From positions 1 to 64,000 of the forward strand of contig CAWDYI010000009.1 of NCBI GenBank assembly GCA_963806395.1: a stretch of 64,000 bases of DNA, in the 5' to 3' direction. Below the pieces are notes generated by a model that was not told the origin of the DNA, did not search any database, and saw nothing but the letters and a program-made list of their open reading frames with translations. The DNA is from DASSUW01 sp963806395 (GTDB lineage: Bacteria; Actinomycetota; Thermoleophilia; Solirubrobacterales; Solirubrobacteraceae). Every line of letters begins with the position of its first letter. Within the stretch, counting starts at the first letter, position 1. Below are positions 60,378 to 64,000 of the stretch, in pieces. The position numbers and the translations under genes were made by a program.

Positions 60378-60767
60378 ATGTCCACGTACGCACGTCGTCG
60401 CATCCTGCTCGGGCTCGCCGTCCTGGTGATCGGCGGCAGCGGCTGGCTGATCGCCGGGCAGCAGCGCTCCGCGGTGATCGGCATGCAGGGCCAGCTGCGG
60501 GCGTCGAACGACCTGTTGACTGCGATGCTCGACCAGGAGACGGGGTTGCGCGGCTACGCGCTGACCGGGGACAAGGCGTTCCTGGAGCCGTACGTCGCCG
60601 GACAGCGGGACTACGAGCGATCGTTGCGACAGGCCCGGGCCGGCCTCGACCGCGGGCCGGTCATCATGGGCCTCATCCGCTCCGCCGACCGCGCGCTCCA
60701 TCTCGCCAAGGAAGCGGGCCGCAACCGCGTCGTCGCCGCTGTCGCGGCCCACCAACCCGCCGTCTAG
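60378..60767 (+). pseudogene. CHASE3 sensor joined to the last piece of a GGDEF domain
   Basis: A 129-residue open frame. A membrane helix (ILLGLAVLVIGGSGWLIAGQ) leads into a CHASE3 segment (LLTAMLDQETGLRGYALTGD, KAFLEPYVAGQRDYERSLRQ), then at about residue 100 jumps to LIRSADRALHLAKEAGRNRV, which is the C-terminal helix of a GGDEF domain. The rest of CHASE3, the linker and the GGDEF core are missing, in frame. So a CHASE3-GGDEF gene has lost several hundred codons by internal deletion. It can still be made but cannot be a cyclase. Confidence 0.7.
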
Positions 60768-60853
60768 CGCTGTCTGGAGCGGGGCTCGCTCTCTCGACGA
60801 ACGTACAACGCGAGAGGGGACAACTCCCCGGCGGACGGCGTTAGGCTGCGCCC

Positions 60854-61897
60854 ATGGGTCGGGCTCGCTCCCTGCGCAGTGACCGTTCTGGCCCCCGGCT
60901 CCCAGTCGCGGCCCCCGATGGCGAGCTCGCCGGAGCCCACGCGCTCGCGCGACTGTCGCAGCTTGTCGGCAACCGAGCGGTTGCGCAGATGCTTGCGCCG
61001 ACGCCGACCGGTGCCCCGATCATCAAGGATCGCACCCGGATCGACGAGCTCGCCAAGAAGAAGGTATCCGGCGCTGAGCGGTGCCGGGCCTACGCGGAGA
61101 TCGCCGGAACGCAGGCGGTGCAGATGGATCCGACCACGGTCCACCTCAAGCCCTTCTACCAGGACGGCGTGAACCTCGACGCCCTCAAGCAGGCACGCGA
61201 CGTCCCCGCGACGACGGGGTGGATCGACGGATCCGACAAGTTCAGCGGCGGCGCTCCGCCGGAGACGATCAAGGGCGTCGCCATGGTCGTGAACTCCAAC
61301 TCGGACCGGTTCGAGGACGAGGACTACATGGTCGCGGCGATCCGCCACGAGATGGTCCACGTGCGGCTCATGCGGCTCACGCGGAAGCACCTGGCCGACT
61401 GGAAGCAGGCCCCACGCGGGCTCAACTTCATGCAGTACGTCGACCAGATGGTCGGCGGTGCCGACGCTGCGCTGATCAAGGACCGCTTCTTCGGCGGTCA
61501 CATGGACGAGACCGTGGCGTATGTCGAGGGGTTCCTGAGCGCGTTCTTCTACAGCCCGATCGAGGAGCCCCAAGCGGGCGACCGCGCGTGGATCAGTCAC
61601 CTCAAGGGCTTCACGAAGGAGTTCGAGACCGCGACGCTCAACAGCGGCCCCGTCCCGAAGAGCCGCGGGCGAGTATCGGAGGGCGCCCTCGCGACGAGGC
61701 AGGCCGCGAGCGCCGTCGTGCCGGAGTCGGAGAAGCTCGTCAAGGAGTACTGCGATGCCGGCAGCGAGGCGCACCGCAAGAACCTGGCGGCGTGGATGCA
61801 GCGGCTCTACAAGAGCGACGGCATGTACGGCGCCGCGCTGAAGATGATCTACAGAGTGGCGACGCGGGGCAAGACGATGCCCGAGCCGAAGCGATGA
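60854..61897 (+). CDS. LQR-GN-AV motif protein with HExxH metallopeptidase motif
   Basis: A 347-residue protein. Residues 31-47 read LARLSQLVGNRAVAQML, the third copy of the GN-x-AV motif segment in this window. The rest includes MVAAIRHEMVHVRLMRL with HEMVH (165-169), the zincin H-E-x-x-H motif, and FFGGHMDETVAYVEGFLSAF about 50 residues later, which can supply a third ligand Glu (219 or 225). The C-terminus is helical. No signal peptide. It is a probable zinc peptidase, delivered by an unknown route if the motif is a cargo tag. ATG 60854; a GC-rich hairpin follows the stop. Confidence 0.75.
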   Translation: MGRARSLRSDRSGPRLPVAAPDGELAGAHALARLSQLVGNRAVAQMLAPTPTGAPIIKDRTRIDELAKKKVSGAERCRAYAEIAGTQAVQMDPTTVHLKPFYQDGVNLDALKQARDVPATTGWIDGSDKFSGGAPPETIKGVAMVVNSNSDRFEDEDYMVAAIRHEMVHVRLMRLTRKHLADWKQAPRGLNFMQYVDQMVGGADAALIKDRFFGGHMDETVAYVEGFLSAFFYSPIEEPQAGDRAWISHLKGFTKEFETATLNSGPVPKSRGRVSEGALATRQAASAVVPESEKLVKEYCDAGSEAHRKNLAAWMQRLYKSDGMYGAALKMIYRVATRGKTMPEPKR

Positions 61898-61899
61898 CG

Positions 61900-61933
61900 A
61901 CGCGCCCGCGCGGCGGGGACCGCGCGGGCGTGT
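61900..61933. terminator. terminator hairpin after the metallopeptidase gene
   Basis: ACGCGCCCGCGCGG and CCGCGCGGGCGTGT pair over 14 bp with one G-U pair and a 6-base loop (61914-61919). A second perfect 9-bp hairpin (61966-61987, CCGCGGGCC/GGCCCGCGG with a GTGC loop) follows and may serve a gene on the other strand ending at 61994. Confidence 0.75.
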
Positions 61934-61993
61934 ATGGAGAGGGTCGTCGTCGGGGGACTCGACGCCCGCGGGCCGTGCGGCCCGCGGTTCAGG

Positions 61994-62204
61994 TCACCAG
62001 GTCGAGTCAAACGTGCCCGGACGCTGCACCGGGGGAATCTCACGCACCGTGGGGAGGGTGTAGACGTGAGCGGTGGCGACGGGCACACGCGGTGTGACGG
62101 TGACGGTCACGGCAAGATCCTCAGCTCGCGCGACGTCCGCGGCGGCCCACACGCACCTTGTGCGCGGCAGCGGCGTGAATGAGGTGGATATCGGTCGGGC
62201 TCAT
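61994..62204 (-). pseudogene. possible small gene with one frame shift
   Basis: From ATG 62204 the frame reads MSPTDIHLIHAAAAHKVRV; if one G of a GGG run near 62147 is removed it continues AAADVARAEDLAVTVTVTPR, VPVATAHVYTLPTVREIPPV and QRPGTFDSTW to a TGA at 61994, for 69 residues, followed at once by a 9-bp hairpin. Residues and terminator make it a plausible small protein or precursor peptide. No family recognised. The rest of the gap 61898-62386 holds two hairpins and an iron-box-like palindrome. Confidence 0.35.
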
Positions 62205-62330
62205 GGCACGCATACTCGCGCCGTGTACCCGGCGCCACTATCGCGCTGACCAGCGTCTTCCGGTGCGGCCGTCCCCTGCCCGCGTACGGGCAGCCACACC
62301 ATCCACCGAGGTCGTCTGGGCGACGCCCGG

Positions 62331-62344
62331 TTAGGGTTCCCTAA
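62331..62344. promoter_or_regulatory. iron-box-like palindrome
   Basis: TTAGGG-TT-CCCTAA: 6-bp arms around two bases, 43 bases upstream of the siderophore-binding-protein remnant. It resembles the half-sites of IdeR/DmdR iron boxes (TTAGG...CCTAA) but is shorter than the usual 19-bp site. Confidence 0.5.
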
Positions 62345-62386
62345 TATGCATCCGGATCGGCGGTGGACAAGGACGAGGGGGCTTCG

Positions 62387-63197
62387 ATGTGCGCGGTCAT
62401 GGCAGCCGGCGAGCCGCAGGGACAGGACGCGACGCGGCGCGACTTCATCGTCGGTGCGGCCGCGCTCTCGGCCGCGATGTGGGCCGGCTGCGGCGAGGAG
62501 CAGAGCGCGGGCGAGGAGCCGGCGACGCGGACGGTCGCGGACGCGGCGCGACCGCGATCGGCGTGACATCGAGCGCGCGCTCACGCTCAAGCCCGACCTG
62601 ATCCTCGCCGTCGGGGCCGACTACAACCGCGAGCACTGCGAGCGCTACCACAAGCTCGTTGCCACGTATTGCTTCGAAGAGGTCTACATCAGCGGCACCG
62701 ACAAGGACATCAAGGACACGCTCGCCGGGATCGCGATGGCCCTCGGTCGCGAGGACGAGGCGGCGGCCGCCATCGCCGCGTACGACCGCAGGGTCGCGGC
62801 GCTGCGCGAGCGGGTGCAGGCGTCCCCGGTCGCGGGCCGGCTCGTCGGGATCGTGCGCTTCGACGCCGGCGGCTTCATCGGCATCCGCACCGGCGACGCG
62901 GCCAACGCCGTGGTCGCGTCGCTCGGGTTCGAGCAGCCGGAGTGGCCGAAGGCGACCGTCGACGGCTACGTCGAGCTGAGCCTCGAGCGGCTCGACGTGC
63001 TCGACCGCGCCGACATCCTGCTCGTCACGACCGACGACGACGTCGTGCGCGAGAAGGTCGAGGCGTTCAAGTCCCCGCTGTGGGAGCAGCTCGAGGTGGT
63101 GCGCGGCGGCGCGGTGCACTTCGTGGGCGCCTGGAACGGCGGCGACATGCCGCAGCTCAACCGCATGCTCGACGACCTCGAACGGGTCCTGCTCTAG
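62387..63197 (+). pseudogene. siderophore/cobalamin ABC substrate-binding lipoprotein with internal deletion
   Basis: The N-terminus (from ATG 62387) has a twin-arginine and lipobox signal: TRRDFIVGAAALSAAMWAGC. After RTVADAARP the frame is lost at about 62555, and the family resumes in another frame with RDIERALTLKPDLILAVGAD, KDIKDTLAGIAMALGREDEA, DAGGFIGIRTGDAANAVVAS and VHFVGAWNGGDMPQLNRMLD. Typical FhuD/BtuF-type proteins have about 70 more residues between these parts, so an internal deletion and a shift have occurred. An iron-box-like palindrome upstream supports an iron-siderophore link. No permease genes adjoin it. Confidence 0.75.
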
Positions 63198-63362
63198 CTG
63201 CCCGAGCCTGCACGCCAGGTCCTGCGTCCGGGGGGAACCGGCGTGGCGCCGGAGCGATGAGGCTAGGATTCGGGCTCGAATCGCATCGGCTGGGAGCCGG
63301 CGCTGACGACTTCGCGCTGGAGACGGCCGTGCACAACGTCCACCCCGGGGAGGGGACCACAT

Positions 63363-64000
63363 ATGTCAGTACGCATGCGCGCCGCGTTGGTCGGCGCGAT
63401 CTTTGCACTAGGTGTCGCGCCGGCGGCCGCGACCGCCGCCACGAAGCATCACCATGGCAAGAACGAGGCCGCGAAGACCTCGAAGCAGCTGCGTAAGCAG
63501 ATCACCGCGCCGCGCATGTGGGAGCACGCGGAGGCGTTCCAGATGATCGCCGACGAGAACGGGGGCAACCGCGCCTCGGGCTTCCAGGGCTACGGCGCGT
63601 CGGTGCAGTACGTCCTCACGAAGCTGCGTGATGCGGGCTACCGCCCGACGACGCAGGTCTTCGACTTCGTGACGTTCGAGGAGACGGCGGATCCGACGCT
63701 CCGTGAGGTCTCGCCGACCGCGAAGACCTACACGCCGGGCACCGAGTTCCTCACGATGAACTACTCGGCCAGCGGCGACACCGGTGAGGCCACGATCACG
63801 CCGGTCGACCTCACGCTCAGCCCCGATCCCGCGCAGCGGGTGTCGACCTCGGGCTGCGAGGCCGCCGACTTCGCCGGCTTCACCGACGGTCACATCGCCC
63901 TGATGCAGCGCGGCAGCTGCCCGTTCGCCCAGAAGGCGACCAACGCGCAGGACGCCGGCGCGGTCGGCGCGATCATCTTCAACTCGGGCACCCCCGGCAA
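63363..64000 (+). CDS. secreted M28-type aminopeptidase with PA domain, 5' part
   Basis: The first 212 codons of a secreted peptidase; it runs off the window end. A signal peptide (MSVRMRAALVGAIFALGVAP then AAATAA) is followed by an N-terminal region with FQMIADENGGNRASGFQGYG and YVLTKLRDAGYRPTTQVFDF, typical of M28 aminopeptidases, and a protease-associated domain (ADFAGFTDGHIALMQRGSCP, GAVGAIIFNSGTPG). A GGGGAGGGGA site precedes ATG 63363. The catalytic zinc domain lies beyond the window. Probably degrades peptides outside the cell. The gap 63198-63362 shows no gene. Confidence 0.85.
   Translation, partial: MSVRMRAALVGAIFALGVAPAAATAATKHHHGKNEAAKTSKQLRKQITAPRMWEHAEAFQMIADENGGNRASGFQGYGASVQYVLTKLRDAGYRPTTQVFDFVTFEETADPTLREVSPTAKTYTPGTEFLTMNYSASGDTGEATITPVDLTLSPDPAQRVSTSGCEAADFAGFTDGHIALMQRGSCPFAQKATNAQDAGAVGAIIFNSGTPG

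Noticed and set aside
5192..61897. A complete contractile injection system
   Set aside because: No sheath, tube, spike, baseplate or ATPase genes are in the window; only the cargo-like proteins are.
1..64000. CRISPR arrays, tRNA, rRNA, insertion sequences, attachment sites
   Set aside because: No regularly spaced repeats, no transposase or integrase motifs and no cloverleaf candidates were seen by eye; a tRNAscan and a repeat finder would settle this.

Overview
The window is about 64 kb of very high-GC DNA with GTG starts, ATGA/GTGA/TGATG gene overlaps and actinobacterial families: ECF sigma factors with zf-HC2 anti-sigma partners, a BTAD-nSTAND regulator, DUF899 proteins, FprA with a 7Fe ferredoxin, and a SapA-like secreted protein. 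I infer an actinobacterium, most likely a soil member of the Thermoleophilia (Solirubrobacter/Conexibacter type). There is no rRNA, tRNA, CRISPR array, IS element or phage module that I can see. The gene content is that of a chromosomal accessory region rich in regulators and small enzymes.

Layout. 1-3.5 kb: end of a DJ-1 protein, alpha/beta hydrolase and iron alcohol dehydrogenase, facing a pseudo-HAD/GntR regulator with its own operators. 3.6-11.8 kb: AraC-GyrI regulator, USP-like protein, a first LQR-GN-AV motif protein with an L,D-transpeptidase-like domain, TRIC-type channel, a small membrane pair, CYTH protein, lone DppB-type permease, MDR reductase, and three gene remnants. 12-17.9 kb: a compact three-gene operon (alpha-oxoamine synthase, membrane PAS-GGDEF-EAL protein, MFS transporter) ending in a strong terminator. 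18-24.3 kb: secreted DUF4394 protein, AraC regulator, two DUF899 genes with a 16-codon leader, hydrolase, broken LLM oxidoreductase, cupin. 24.5-30.4 kb: DUF1269/6325-type protein, then a broken lipoprotein divergent from a broken BTAD-nSTAND-propeller gene. 30.4-35.6 kb: ArsR plus CDF metal efflux, a second motif protein, CydAB. 35.6-43 kb: membrane proteins, GNAT, STAS, ChrB-like, ProC-like, an ECF sigma with two soluble zf-HC2 proteins, KefB-type antiporter. 43-53.6 kb: secreted beta-propellers, flavodoxin, MarR/SnoaL and ArsR/SRPBCC pairs with clear operators, a second ECF/zf-HC2 pair, a Gly/Cys repeat protein, SapA-like protein. 53.6-64 kb: SDR-TetR operon, LysR/VOC divergent pair, ferredoxin-FprA, MsrA, lytic transglycosylase, a CHASE3 remnant, a third motif protein (HExxH), a truncated siderophore-binding lipoprotein and the start of an M28 peptidase.

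How the parts work together. Metal efflux (ArsR-CDF), cytochrome bd, MsrA, ferredoxin-FprA and several redox enzymes fit a life with oxidative and metal stress. Regulation is mostly local: many regulators sit next to the gene they probably control, and seven palindromes mark likely operators.

The two most interesting signals are (i) three scattered, otherwise unrelated proteins sharing an N-terminal LQR-x-x-GN-x-AV type motif that I associate with extracellular contractile injection system (eCIS) cargo-like proteins, each with a different C-terminal part, and (ii) the alpha-oxoamine synthase/c-di-GMP/MFS operon, which could be a small-molecule signalling module. A caution for the whole window: at least seven genes carry single-base frame shifts, often an extra or missing G or C in a short run, so either the assembly has indel errors or this region is decaying.
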